Assembly (NCBI GenBank): GCA_044230315.1
Contig: JBGARJ010000007.1
Coordinates: forward strand, 1-64,000
Length of the DNA: 64,000 nt
Reading direction: 5' to 3'
Source: M3007 sp044230315
GTDB lineage: Bacteria; Bacteroidota; Bacteroidia; Chitinophagales; Saprospiraceae
Under the pieces are notes generated by a model that was not told the DNA's origin, made no database searches, and saw only the letters and a program-made list of their open reading frames with translations. The translations under genes and the position numbers were made by a program. This document shows positions 35,465 to 43,704 of this stretch, one piece after another (the stretch's first letter is position 1; each line of letters begins with the position of its first letter).

Positions 35465-38353
35465 TTGAACACGCGTATTATATCCTTGCTTTTGCTCCTG
35501 TTCCAACCCTTGTGGCTGGCGGCGCAAACGCCAATTTTCCGTATCAAAACGATCAAGGAAATCGGATCGGCACAGATGAGCACCATCTTTCAGGATAGCC
35601 GCGGTTGGCTGTGGTTTGGCGGCGACGGCGGGTTGTTTCGGTTTGACGGCCAGACCTTCCAATCGGTATCGCTGCCCGATTCGTTGCCCCGCGACCCGGT
35701 GACAGCCCTGTTCGAAGCAGATAACCGGCTGTGGGTAGGTTTTCGGAGCGGGGCAGTCGGTTTTATGCCGGCCAATGCCGTTTTTCTGACCCTTGCTTCG
35801 CGCGAAAACTCCGGCAATCAACAGCAGCCGGCCCCGCTCCAGCGTTGGGCCCCCGCTGAAGGCACGCCTCAACATCCGATCGTAGGATTTTGCCGCGATT
35901 CCAGCGGCGCATTGTGGATTGCGACTTATGGCGAAGGCCTGTACTGCTGGTCTAACAACCGGTTATATCAATTCGACACCGATGACGGGCTCGCGGGCTC
36001 TGATATTTACAGTATTGTCTGCGATGGCCTTGGCCGGGTTTGGGCGGCTACCGACGCGGGTATCAGCATCTGCTCGATGCCGGGGCCGGGGCAAAAACAG
36101 GTACAAAACCTGGTCACGGCTGACGGCCTGCCCGATGAAATCGTGTCGGCCCTCCTCGCCGATCAAAACGGCGACATCTGGATCGGCACCTATGACCAGG
36201 GGGTATGCCGGTACCGTATACGGAAAGGGACGTTCGAGTATCCGGTGAACAACTGGCCTTACGGGCCGGTATCCTCTATGGCCGCCTTTGGCAGCCGGGA
36301 GCTTTGGGTCGGCACGGGACAAAATGGATTGATTCGACTTGAAATGAGCGATCGCGCGGGCGTCCCGGCTGCAGTTTCCCCCTTGCCGGACAGCCATCCA
36401 CTGCGGCGCCAAAAGATACAAGCGCTGTTTAAGGACCGGGAAGGGTTGCTCTGGGCTCTCGAACACAAAGGCGCTATCTACTCCGCAAATGTCCGGATCG
36501 GAATGCTCACGACGCCATTCCGGGAAATACAGGCTGTGTGCGTAGACCGGAAGGGCCGGCTCTGGGCAGGAACATCCGATGGCCTGTACCGCAAAACCGG
36601 GGAGGTGTTCCAACAAGTATTACCCGGCCGGCAAAACATCCTTTCCCTGTGGGTGGCGCCAACGGGCGATCTGTGGGTGGGTACCTTTGGAAACGGGGTG
36701 TTCATTCTGGGGCCGGACGGGCAGGTGAAAAGACAATTGACCGAACAACAGGGCCTTACCAACGGCAGTGTGTTGTCGATCAACGGAAATGCCGATCAGG
36801 TTTGGCTGGCGACGCTTGGAGGGGTGACTAAAATGAACCTCCGGGATATGCAAGCCAAAACCTTCCGAAGCGAGCTCGGAGCCGGATATGTATATAAAGT
36901 ATTGGTTGACAGCAAGAACCGTGTTTGGTTCGGGACCGACGGCGAAGGGTTGATCCTCCTGGAAAATGGCGCCTTCCGGCGATTTAATCAGGCCGCGGGG
37001 CAATCCCTCAAAACCATTTATTCGATTGCCGAAGACCTGGAGGGCCGGATCTGGTTCAGCACGGAAGACAAGGGATTGTTCCGGTTCGACGGGCAATCTT
37101 TTCAACAATACACCACGCAGAACCATTTGCACAGCATGTCGATCACCGGGTTGGCCGTCGATGGCAACGGATACCTGGTCATTGCCTATGAAGACGGCGT
37201 GGATATGCTGACGCCTGCAACCGGTCATGTCACGTTTTTCGACGCCTCCAGCGGTGCGCCTACTGCCGAAACCAATTTCAACGCCATAAGCAAGGACGCG
37301 AATGGCAACTTGTGGCTGGGCGCTCACCAAGGGATTTTACGGCTGGCAGCCTTCGACGAATCCTTTATGTACGACCCCGAGCCCAATATTACCGCTATTT
37401 CCATTTTTTTGCAACCGGTTGATTTTCTGGCAAATAATGTTTTTGTGCATGATCAAAATTACTTTTTGTTCAATTTCACCGGGCTTTGGTACACCAACCC
37501 CGATCTGGTGCGCTACCGGTACCGGGTAGACGGGTCGGACCACGACTGGATTGTCTCCAAGGAACACTTTGCTTCTTATCCCAACCTGCCGCCCGGGCAT
37601 TACACCTTCCGCTTGCAAGCCAGCGAGCACGGCGAATTCGACGGCACTCCCGAAGTCCGGTATTCCTTCACGATCCTGACACCGTTCTGGCGGCAATGGT
37701 GGTTTCTGACCCTGTGCGTGTTGGCCGTCGGGGCAATCCTTTACCTGTTTATTCATGCCCGTGAAGCGCGCTTTCACCGGGAAGCCGCCTTGCGCCGGGA
37801 GTCGGTGGAATCACAATTTGCCGCCCTGAAAAGCCAGATCAACCCGCATTTTTTGTTCAATAGTTTTAATACGCTGATCACCATCATCGAGGAAAGCCCT
37901 GCAATTGCCGTGGAGTATGTGGAGCACCTGTCCGATTTTTACCGAAGCATCATGGTGTACCGCGAAAAAGACCTCATCACGCTCAGCGAGGAGATGGAGA
38001 TCGTTCGAAATTTCGATTTTCTCCTGCAAAAACGATATGAAGACAGCTTCCACCTGCACGGTCATATCAACGGCCAAACGGGGCAAATCATGCCGCTGGT
38101 GCTGCAAATGCTGGTCGAAAACGCCGTAAAACACAACATTATCTCCCGGGCCAAGCCGCTTACCGTCGATATTTTCGTGGAGTCTGGCGGTTATATCGTC
38201 GTGCGCAACAACAAACAACTCAAACTCAAGCCCGAGCCAAGCACCCATTTTGGCCTCCAAAGCCTGGTCAACCGCTATGCCATGCTGGGTGCCCGTCCGG
38301 TGGTCATTGAAGAATCCGAACAATATTTCACGGTAAAAGTGCCTATTCTGTGA
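35465..38353 (+). CDS. LytS-type sensor histidine kinase with two-component propeller domains
   Basis: This is a membrane sensor kinase of 962 residues. A signal peptide (about 1-22) precedes two periplasmic seven-bladed propellers built from Reg_prop repeats such as DSRGWLWFGGDGGLFRFDG, DQNGDIWIGTYDQGVCRY and DLEGRIWFSTEDKGLFRFDG. A Y_Y_Y domain (about 640-740, LPPGHYTFRLQAS) and one membrane helix (about 745-765, WFLTLCVLAVGAILYLFIHA) follow. The cytoplasmic part is a His_kinase domain with the phospho-acceptor His in SQINPHFLFNSFNTL and an ATP-binding N-box (LQMLVENAVKHN). The start is TTG 35465, as no ATG fits. The partner regulator is encoded 30 bp downstream. Confidence 0.92.
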   Translation: MNTRIISLLLLLFQPLWLAAQTPIFRIKTIKEIGSAQMSTIFQDSRGWLWFGGDGGLFRFDGQTFQSVSLPDSLPRDPVTALFEADNRLWVGFRSGAVGFMPANAVFLTLASRENSGNQQQPAPLQRWAPAEGTPQHPIVGFCRDSSGALWIATYGEGLYCWSNNRLYQFDTDDGLAGSDIYSIVCDGLGRVWAATDAGISICSMPGPGQKQVQNLVTADGLPDEIVSALLADQNGDIWIGTYDQGVCRYRIRKGTFEYPVNNWPYGPVSSMAAFGSRELWVGTGQNGLIRLEMSDRAGVPAAVSPLPDSHPLRRQKIQALFKDREGLLWALEHKGAIYSANVRIGMLTTPFREIQAVCVDRKGRLWAGTSDGLYRKTGEVFQQVLPGRQNILSLWVAPTGDLWVGTFGNGVFILGPDGQVKRQLTEQQGLTNGSVLSINGNADQVWLATLGGVTKMNLRDMQAKTFRSELGAGYVYKVLVDSKNRVWFGTDGEGLILLENGAFRRFNQAAGQSLKTIYSIAEDLEGRIWFSTEDKGLFRFDGQSFQQYTTQNHLHSMSITGLAVDGNGYLVIAYEDGVDMLTPATGHVTFFDASSGAPTAETNFNAISKDANGNLWLGAHQGILRLAAFDESFMYDPEPNITAISIFLQPVDFLANNVFVHDQNYFLFNFTGLWYTNPDLVRYRYRVDGSDHDWIVSKEHFASYPNLPPGHYTFRLQASEHGEFDGTPEVRYSFTILTPFWRQWWFLTLCVLAVGAILYLFIHAREARFHREAALRRESVESQFAALKSQINPHFLFNSFNTLITIIEESPAIAVEYVEHLSDFYRSIMVYREKDLITLSEEMEIVRNFDFLLQKRYEDSFHLHGHINGQTGQIMPLVLQMLVENAVKHNIISRAKPLTVDIFVESGGYIVVRNNKQLKLKPEPSTHFGLQSLVNRYAMLGARPVVIEESEQYFTVKVPIL

Positions 38354-38383
38354 ACGGCCATTCAACCTTTCAACATCCTGAAC

Positions 38384-39154
38384 ATGAACGTATTAATTAT
38401 TGAAGACGAAAACGCAGCCGCCCGGCGGCTGGAAAAGCTCCTGAAAGAAGTGGCACCGGATATTTCCATCATTCAACACCTCGACAGTGTGGAGAGCTCT
38501 GTCCTGTGGTTGGAGCAAAACCCGGCGCCGGATCTTATTTTTCTGGATATTCACCTGGCCGACGGTTCCAGTTTCGACATATTCGAACACGTCAAGATCA
38601 CGTGCCCGATCATTTTCATCACGGCATACGACGAGTATGCGTTGCAGGCCTTTAAAGTAAATGCCGTCGACTACCTGCTGAAGCCCATAAAAAGCAGTGA
38701 ATTGAGCACGGCCCTTGAAAAATACCGCCGCGTATTCCAGCCCTCCCAGCAGCCCGACTACGCGGCGCTGCTCCAATCGCTCAAACGCGGCGAGGAACCG
38801 GCCTACCTGCAGCGTATGCTCATCCGTTTCGGCCACAGCCTCAAACTGGTTGATGTATCGGATGCCGCCTATTTTTACACCAAAGACAAGATCACTTTCC
38901 TGATTACCCGGTCCGGCGGGAAACGCTACCCCGTGGACTATCCATTGGACAAGTTGGAAACCATGCTCGACAAAAAAGTCTTTTTCCGGATCAACCGCCA
39001 GTTTATCGTGAATGTTGCGGCTATCCGTGAAATGCATCCCTATTCCAAAAGCCGGGTAAAAGTAGACCTGGACCCCAGCACCGACCTGGAGACCATCGTC
39101 AGTACCGAACGCTCGGCGGAATTCAAAAAATGGCTGGTTGGCGAAAACGCCTGA
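38384..39154 (+). CDS. LytTR family response regulator
   Basis: The N-terminal receiver domain has the acidic pocket (Glu7-Asp8), phospho-acceptor Asp55 in LIFLDIHLADG, Thr80 in FITAYDEYAL and Lys100 in YLLKP. The C-terminal LytTR DNA-binding domain (about 150-256) contains YFYTKDKITFLIT and FFRINRQFIVNVAAIREMHP. It is a 256-residue protein, the cognate of the LytS-type kinase encoded immediately upstream. Targets cannot be inferred. Confidence 0.95.
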   Translation: MNVLIIEDENAAARRLEKLLKEVAPDISIIQHLDSVESSVLWLEQNPAPDLIFLDIHLADGSSFDIFEHVKITCPIIFITAYDEYALQAFKVNAVDYLLKPIKSSELSTALEKYRRVFQPSQQPDYAALLQSLKRGEEPAYLQRMLIRFGHSLKLVDVSDAAYFYTKDKITFLITRSGGKRYPVDYPLDKLETMLDKKVFFRINRQFIVNVAAIREMHPYSKSRVKVDLDPSTDLETIVSTERSAEFKKWLVGENA

Positions 39155-39336
39155 GCCAAACCGGTGGCGGCCACTTTTTTCCGGCCAAACAATTAGCGGA
39201 CACGCCTGTTTCAATACCTTTGTAGCAGCAGGGTACACCTTTCCGTTTGCGCCACAAGGCCAAGCGCGCAGGATGCCGGGTTTTTTACGCGGCAGGACCA
39301 AAACCGTCGCTATCCTGCTTTTCGAATTGAAGCAAC

Positions 39337-40230
39337 ATGGCGATTTATTCCATCCGCGACCTGGAGAAACTCACAGGTATAAAAGCGCATACTATCCGGA
39401 TATGGGAGCAGCGGTATCATCTTGTTTCGCCAGCGCGGACCGAAACCAATATCCGGTATTATACCGATGAAAACCTGCGCCATTTATTCAATGTAGCGCT
39501 GCTCAACCGTTATGGCTATAAAATCAGCAAGCTAGCCAAAATGCTGCCCGAGGAAATCGCCGCCCGGGTAGCTGAAATCGCCGAAAACAACAGCAGCCCC
39601 AACGCCCAGGTCGACGCCCTCACCCTGTCGATGATCGATTTGGACGAATCGGCTTTCGACCGTGTTTTTTCAGCCTATTCGTGGGAGCACGGCTTCGAGC
39701 GCACTATGCTGGAGTTGGTGTACCCGTTTCTGGACAAACTGAATGTCCTTTGGCTGACCCACAGCGTCAGCCCGGCGCATGAGAATTTTATCACCAACCT
39801 GATCCGGCGCAAACTCATGTGCGCCATCGACAAAGAACCGGTAGACCTGCAGCGCAACAGTTCGAAATTCCTGCTGTACCTGCCCGAAGGGGAAAGCCAG
39901 GAACTGACCCTGCTTTTTTTGCACTACCTGCTCCGCAGCCGGCACCAAAAAGTAGTGTATCTCGGTCTGGGGACTTCCCTGAACGACCTGCGCGACGCCT
40001 GCCAACCCTTCCAACCCGACTATGTGTTCACCATTTTGCAGGAGCCGCCCGCGCGCCAGTCCATTCAATCGTACGTCGAACACGCGGCGCAAGCGATTAC
40101 CAGCGGCCAACTGTTGCTGACGGGCGCTCAATTGTTTGTGCATCCGGTCAAATTGCCGGTCAACGCCCGCCGCCTCGACGGGCTTTCCGACACCCTTCGC
40201 TTTCTGAACGAGATAAAAAAAGAGGAATAA
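39337..40230 (+). CDS. MerR family transcriptional regulator with degenerate B12-binding domain
   Basis: Residues 1-70 are a MerR winged helix (YSIRDLEKLTGIKAHTIRIW, then NIRYYTDENLRHL). The C-terminal 200 residues resemble the helical and Rossmann-type cobalamin-binding domains of CarH/LitR-type regulators. The usual DxHxxG that holds the cobalamin lower ligand His is not present: the aligned region reads GESQELTLL, with Gln in place of His and Thr in place of Gly. Cobalamin binding is therefore doubtful and the signal may be different. Length is 297 residues. Confidence 0.8.
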   Translation: MAIYSIRDLEKLTGIKAHTIRIWEQRYHLVSPARTETNIRYYTDENLRHLFNVALLNRYGYKISKLAKMLPEEIAARVAEIAENNSSPNAQVDALTLSMIDLDESAFDRVFSAYSWEHGFERTMLELVYPFLDKLNVLWLTHSVSPAHENFITNLIRRKLMCAIDKEPVDLQRNSSKFLLYLPEGESQELTLLFLHYLLRSRHQKVVYLGLGTSLNDLRDACQPFQPDYVFTILQEPPARQSIQSYVEHAAQAITSGQLLLTGAQLFVHPVKLPVNARRLDGLSDTLRFLNEIKKEE

Positions 40231-40250
40231 TGCGTTGGGGGCAAGCCGAT

Positions 40251-41138
40251 CTACTTGGCCAGCCATTCGGTCATGGCCACCTCATCGGTATCCTTTTCTT
40301 TAATGCGGTTCATCCACCGCTGGGCAAAGACGCGCTTGTCCTCCCGGAGGGCAATCATAGCGCAAAGCGAAAACAAGGCGTCTTCCAAATCGCGGGGTAC
40401 CTGCACCTCGGTGATGTCCTTATAGGTTTTAAAGGGCAGGTTCAACTCCGTTTTTTGGCCCTTTAAAAACCGGAACCCCATATTGACCCGGATAGAATCC
40501 TCCCGATAGGCTTTGAATTGCCCATATACAACCAGGTCAGCCTTGCATGTTTTCCCCTGTTGTTCCGCGATTTGGGCAAAAGAAGCCACATCCTCGCCCT
40601 TCCTGCTGCGGTCGTTCAGTTTTACCTCTACCGGAATACCGGCTTTGCCCGTCAGGGTTTTGATTTCATTTTGGATACGCAACTCCGGCCGCGCCTTGCT
40701 GTCGCCGCCCAGGTCGTCAAACGGTAAAACCAGGATGTGGAGGGCAGAAGACTGGTCGAAGTCCGGGCAATCATTGCCCGCACCCAGGATGCGCAAAAGT
40801 GCGAAACTCACCACGAGCAGCACACCAACGCCAACGATACCGTATTTCCAGCGCGTCGTTGCATCCATCGGCAGTTTGGGGGTACGACCGGCCTCCAGGT
40901 CGTCCAGAACGCCTACGATAATATCGGCTACCCGGTTGTATTGCAGTTGGGTGTCGCTAAGCGAAAGGATGCCTTTGCGTTCCTTGAGTCGCACCGCGTT
41001 GTAATTGGCTTCGACCACCCGCAGTGCGCGCAGGCTGCCTTTGAAACGGGTTTCGGTTTCCAGTAGTGCAATAAGTCCTTCGAGTGCCTGGCCGATTTCG
41101 CCCTGGCTGAGGCGGTCGCGAACGGTTTGAATGTCCAT
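40251..41138 (-). CDS. Membrane protein with N-terminal EAD11-like effector-associated domain
   Basis: Residues about 1-85 (MDIQTVRDRLSQGEIGQAL ... SLRALRVVEANYNAVRLKER ... LSDTQLQYNRVADIIVGVL) match the pattern of effector-associated domain 11, a helical adaptor found on proteins of bacterial conflict and signalling systems. A single membrane helix follows (about 101-121, YGIVGVGVLLVVSFALLRIL), then an extracytoplasmic or cytoplasmic domain of about 170 residues beginning LHILVLPFDDLGGDSKARPE, which looks like the start of a Rossmann-like or FGGY-independent domain seen before TPR regions. No partner with a matching EAD is visible here. Confidence 0.6.
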   Translation of the reverse strand: MDIQTVRDRLSQGEIGQALEGLIALLETETRFKGSLRALRVVEANYNAVRLKERKGILSLSDTQLQYNRVADIIVGVLDDLEAGRTPKLPMDATTRWKYGIVGVGVLLVVSFALLRILGAGNDCPDFDQSSALHILVLPFDDLGGDSKARPELRIQNEIKTLTGKAGIPVEVKLNDRSRKGEDVASFAQIAEQQGKTCKADLVVYGQFKAYREDSIRVNMGFRFLKGQKTELNLPFKTYKDITEVQVPRDLEDALFSLCAMIALREDKRVFAQRWMNRIKEKDTDEVAMTEWLAK

Positions 41139-41185
41139 GCGGATTCAGGTTAGGCAACAAAAATACGATTTCATCGCCGGCTTGT

Positions 41186-42067
41186 CTACTCCATTTGTGC
41201 CAAACAACGTACAAGGCTCTCCCGCCAATGCGGAATTTCCAGCCCGAATGCCGTTTTGATCCTGGTTTTGTTCAGTACGCTGAAGGGCGGGCGGGCGGCG
41301 GGCAGGGGAAAATCTTTCGTTTCGATGGGGTTGACCCGGCAGGGCAGCCCGCGCAATTCCATGATAGCCAGGGCAAAATCGTACCAACTGGTCACGCCTT
41401 CGTTTGAGTAATGCCAGATACCGGCCAGGGATTCGCGGGCCACGGTCTTTTCTTCCACCAACCGGATGATGTTCAAAACGGCCGCTGCCAGGTCGGGCGC
41501 GTAGGTGGGGGTGCCCACCTGGTCGTACACCACATTCAGTTCGGGCCGTTCGGCGCCCAGACGCAGCATCGTACGCACGAAATTGTGGCTGTGGTGCGCG
41601 TAAAGCCAGGACGTGCGGATAACCATGCCCAGCGGATTGGCGCGCAGAACGGCGCGGTCGCCGGCCAGTTTGGTGCGGGCGTACACACTTTTAGGGCTCA
41701 CAGGGTCATCCTCCCGGAAGGGGGTGTTTTGCCGGTTGTGGTACACATAGTCGGTCGAAAAATGAATGATCGGAGCGCCCACCCGGGCGCAGGCTTCGGC
41801 GAGCAGCTGCGCGCCGCGCACATTGACCCGCCGCGCCAAGGCCGGTTCGGTTTCGGCCTTGTCGACCGCAGCATAGGCAGCGCAATTGATGCACCAGTGC
41901 ACCTGGTTGGTTTGGAAAAACGCCGCTACGGCCCGTGGGGCGGTAATATCCAGTTCGGGCAAGTCGTAATAGTGAAATTGCCAGCCGGGGTATTGGCCGG
42001 CCAAGGCCTGAAAACAGCGCCCCAATTGGCCGCGGGCGCCGGTGATAAGGATGGACGGATTCGTCAT
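41186..42067 (-). CDS. rfbD: dTDP-4-dehydrorhamnose reductase
   Basis: This enzyme catalyses the last step of dTDP-L-rhamnose synthesis. ATG at 42067 is chosen because it begins the NAD(P)-binding motif region MTNPSILITGARGQLGRCFQ. The upstream extension to 42382 overlaps the next gene and has no homology-like content. Other signatures: CINCAAYAAVDKAETEP, HFSTDYVYHNRQNTPFREDD, SVYARTKLAGDRAV (YxxxK catalytic pair), RTSWLYAHHSHNFVRTM and VYDQVGTPTYAPDLA. Length is 293 residues. The other rml genes are not in the window. Confidence 0.95.
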   Translation of the reverse strand: MTNPSILITGARGQLGRCFQALAGQYPGWQFHYYDLPELDITAPRAVAAFFQTNQVHWCINCAAYAAVDKAETEPALARRVNVRGAQLLAEACARVGAPIIHFSTDYVYHNRQNTPFREDDPVSPKSVYARTKLAGDRAVLRANPLGMVIRTSWLYAHHSHNFVRTMLRLGAERPELNVVYDQVGTPTYAPDLAAAVLNIIRLVEEKTVARESLAGIWHYSNEGVTSWYDFALAIMELRGLPCRVNPIETKDFPLPAARPPFSVLNKTRIKTAFGLEIPHWRESLVRCLAQME

Positions 42068-42129
42068 ATTCGATTGAAGAAAAGCATAGGATGAAAACAG
42101 ATCGCAATTGCGCGGATCGCATTGCCGGT

Positions 42130-42612
42130 TTAATCCCGTTTTAGCAAAATGAGCAACGCCAGGCCGTAAATTGCAGACAGGGAATGGGCCGTGGGCAGGG
42201 CATTCCAAGTTTTGGACTGCCACATCAGGAACCATTCGCCGCCCACGACCAAAAACACCCCGAACCAAAGCGACAGGGCGATCAAAGCGCCATAGATAGC
42301 GGGTCGCTTGGCGGTTTCGTACCAGTTGTCGGGCGCGAAACGGTTGATCCACATACGCCAGGCGCCAAGCGCGCACAACCACCCGCTGAGGGTTTCGGCT
42401 GCCAGGATGACCCAGTACATCGGGTGTAAAAAAACCGGATTGGTAACGCTGCGCCAGGCTTTCTGGTCCGAAAACGTGTCTTCCATGCCCGCTACCTGGC
42501 GGAGAAATTCAAAATTAACCCAGTAGTCGGTGATGTTGGTTGCTGCAATGAGCAACAGATGCGCCGACAACAATACGGTGAGCGTAAATTGGACAAGACG
42601 GATTGCGGACAT
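42130..42612 (-). CDS. DUF2165-like small integral membrane protein
   Basis: ATG 42612 (MSAIRLVQFTLTVLLSAHLL) is used. An in-frame ATG at 42648 would place the start inside the short palindromic repeat. The 160-residue protein has four membrane helices with NITDYWVNFEFLRQVAGMED between the first two, the typical DUF2165 segment. Function unknown. It is 62 bp upstream of rfbD on the same strand, possibly in one unit with it. Confidence 0.75.
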   Translation of the reverse strand: MSAIRLVQFTLTVLLSAHLLLIAATNITDYWVNFEFLRQVAGMEDTFSDQKAWRSVTNPVFLHPMYWVILAAETLSGWLCALGAWRMWINRFAPDNWYETAKRPAIYGALIALSLWFGVFLVVGGEWFLMWQSKTWNALPTAHSLSAIYGLALLILLKRD

Positions 42613-42627
42613 ACCGGGCGGTTTAAG

Positions 42628-42669
42628 AGAACATGTTTGCAATTCCATCGCCGGGCTCCAAACATGTTC
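42628..42669. repeat. Short 42-bp form of the AACATG palindromic repeat
   Basis: AGAACATGTTTGCAATTCC ... CCAAACATGTTC keeps both ends of the 160-bp element (about 27 of the first 30 bases match copy 2 read in reverse) but lacks the whole interior, so it looks like an internally deleted derivative or the minimal unit. Confidence 0.8.
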
Positions 42670-42907
42670 CGGAGCGTAAAAGTACTACTTTTCGAATAGC
42701 GGCTGGTGTTGGGCAGTGTGCCGGCAACGGCTTCAAAATTAAATTTTGCGCTGTACATCATCGTTCGAGACCGGTACTATAGCCAATGTAAACCGACTGA
42801 TCCAAACGGGCCGTTTCAGAATAAAAGCCAAAACACATAGCACAATTTCCATCATTATTTGGCCCGCAGGTGGCTGCGCAAAAAGTTTGCGCCTTAATTT
42901 GAGTTAT

Positions 42908-42921
42908 GTGACAAATGTCAC
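42908..42921. promoter_or_regulatory. CRP/FNR-like palindromic operator upstream of crp-soe operon
   Basis: GTGACAAATGTCAC is a perfect palindrome in its six-base arms (GTGACA/TGTCAC). Its centre lies 29.5 bp before the -7 element, that is about -42 from the expected start, the usual place of a class II activator. A near-identical palindrome lies at 50262-50277 before tusA. The adjacent gene encodes a Crp/Fnr protein, the obvious candidate ligand. Confidence 0.7.
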
Positions 42922-42943
42922 CAGATACGGTCCCCTCAAAAAA

Positions 42944-42951
42944 TAATTTTG
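42944..42951 (+). promoter_or_regulatory. -7 promoter element of crp-soe operon
   Basis: TAATTTTG fits TAnnTTTG. There is no TTG/TTTG at the -33 position, which agrees with an activator-dependent promoter. The expected start is near 42957, about 70 bp before the crp ATG. Confidence 0.5.
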
Positions 42952-43026
42952 CGAAGGATAAATGACTGAACCGTAGACTACCGGCGCACAGGTATTGTGT
43001 TGGGATTGTAACTTTGGACAAAAAAA

Positions 43027-43704
43027 ATGCAGACGAGATTTACGAAACCCGAATTAACGCGCACCCTTCATCGCTATTTTCCAGACCTGGAGGAGGAGTT
43101 AGTGGAAGAAATGGCCGGTATAGGCGAAATCATCGAATTGCGGGAAGGGAATCCCGTCATGCAACCCGGCCAGCCGTTTCACTACATGATTTTTGTGCTG
43201 GAAGGCAATGTCAAGATTTTTCGGGAAGATACCAATGGCGGCGAGTTTTACCTCTATTCCCTCGTTTCCGGCAAAGCCTGCGCATTGTCGCTTTCCTGCT
43301 CCAACCGCATGGACGCCAGTGCGGTCAAAGGCATCACGGTGGAAGACGGCATCGCCCTGCTGATTCCGGTGGCGCACATGGAGCGCTGGCTGTCGCGCTA
43401 TAAATCGTGGGGGCGCTATGTGGTCAACACGCTGCACGACCGCATAGAAGACATCCTGCTCACTTTCGATCAGGTCGCTTTTCGCCACCTCGACGAACGC
43501 CTGGAGTTTTACCTCGAACGGATGCAGGAAAATCTCGGCACCTCCAACCTGTACCTCAGCCATCAGCAAATAGCCACCGATCTGAATACCTCGCGCGAAG
43601 TGATTTCGCGCCTGTTGAAAAAACTCGAACAGCGCGGGCTGATCATCACGCACCGCAATTCGATCGAAATCCTCAAATCAATGTCATTACTGGTTCAGAA
43701 ATGA
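43027..43704 (+). CDS. Crp/Fnr family transcriptional regulator heading the sulfur-oxidation island
   Basis: This is a 225-residue regulator. Residues about 15-125 form a cyclic-nucleotide-binding-like beta-roll (VMQPGQPFHYMIFVLEGNVK, FREDTNGGEFYLYSLVSG). A long dimer helix (RIEDILLTFDQVAFRHLDER) and a C-terminal winged helix (LSHQQIATDLNTSREVISR, about 177-195) follow. It has no FNR-type N-terminal Cys cluster, so a direct iron-sulfur oxygen sensor is unlikely. Its stop codon overlaps the ATG of the Soe-like membrane subunit (ATGA), so they are co-transcribed. It probably binds the palindromes at 42908 and 50262 and activates both itself and the shdr unit (inference). Confidence 0.92.
   Translation: MQTRFTKPELTRTLHRYFPDLEEELVEEMAGIGEIIELREGNPVMQPGQPFHYMIFVLEGNVKIFREDTNGGEFYLYSLVSGKACALSLSCSNRMDASAVKGITVEDGIALLIPVAHMERWLSRYKSWGRYVVNTLHDRIEDILLTFDQVAFRHLDERLEFYLERMQENLGTSNLYLSHQQIATDLNTSREVISRLLKKLEQRGLIITHRNSIEILKSMSLLVQK

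Larger units (their letters stand above)
42613..43026. other. Divergent regulatory region before the crp-soe operon
   Basis: No gene is supported in these 414 bp. The region contains the 42-bp repeat (42628-42669), an AT-rich part, the palindromic operator at 42908-42921 and a -7 element at 42944-42951. The minus-strand side is the presumed promoter region of the DUF2165-rfbD unit. Confidence 0.6.

Noticed and set aside
42613..43026. FNR-consensus site (TTGAT-N4-ATCAA) or classical E. coli CRP site
   Set aside because: Only the GTGACA/TGTCAC palindrome is present; it resembles but does not match either consensus fully, so it is described as CRP/FNR-like.
43027..43704. FNR with oxygen-sensing iron-sulfur cluster
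   Set aside because: The N-terminus lacks the Cys cluster required for an FNR-type 4Fe-4S centre.
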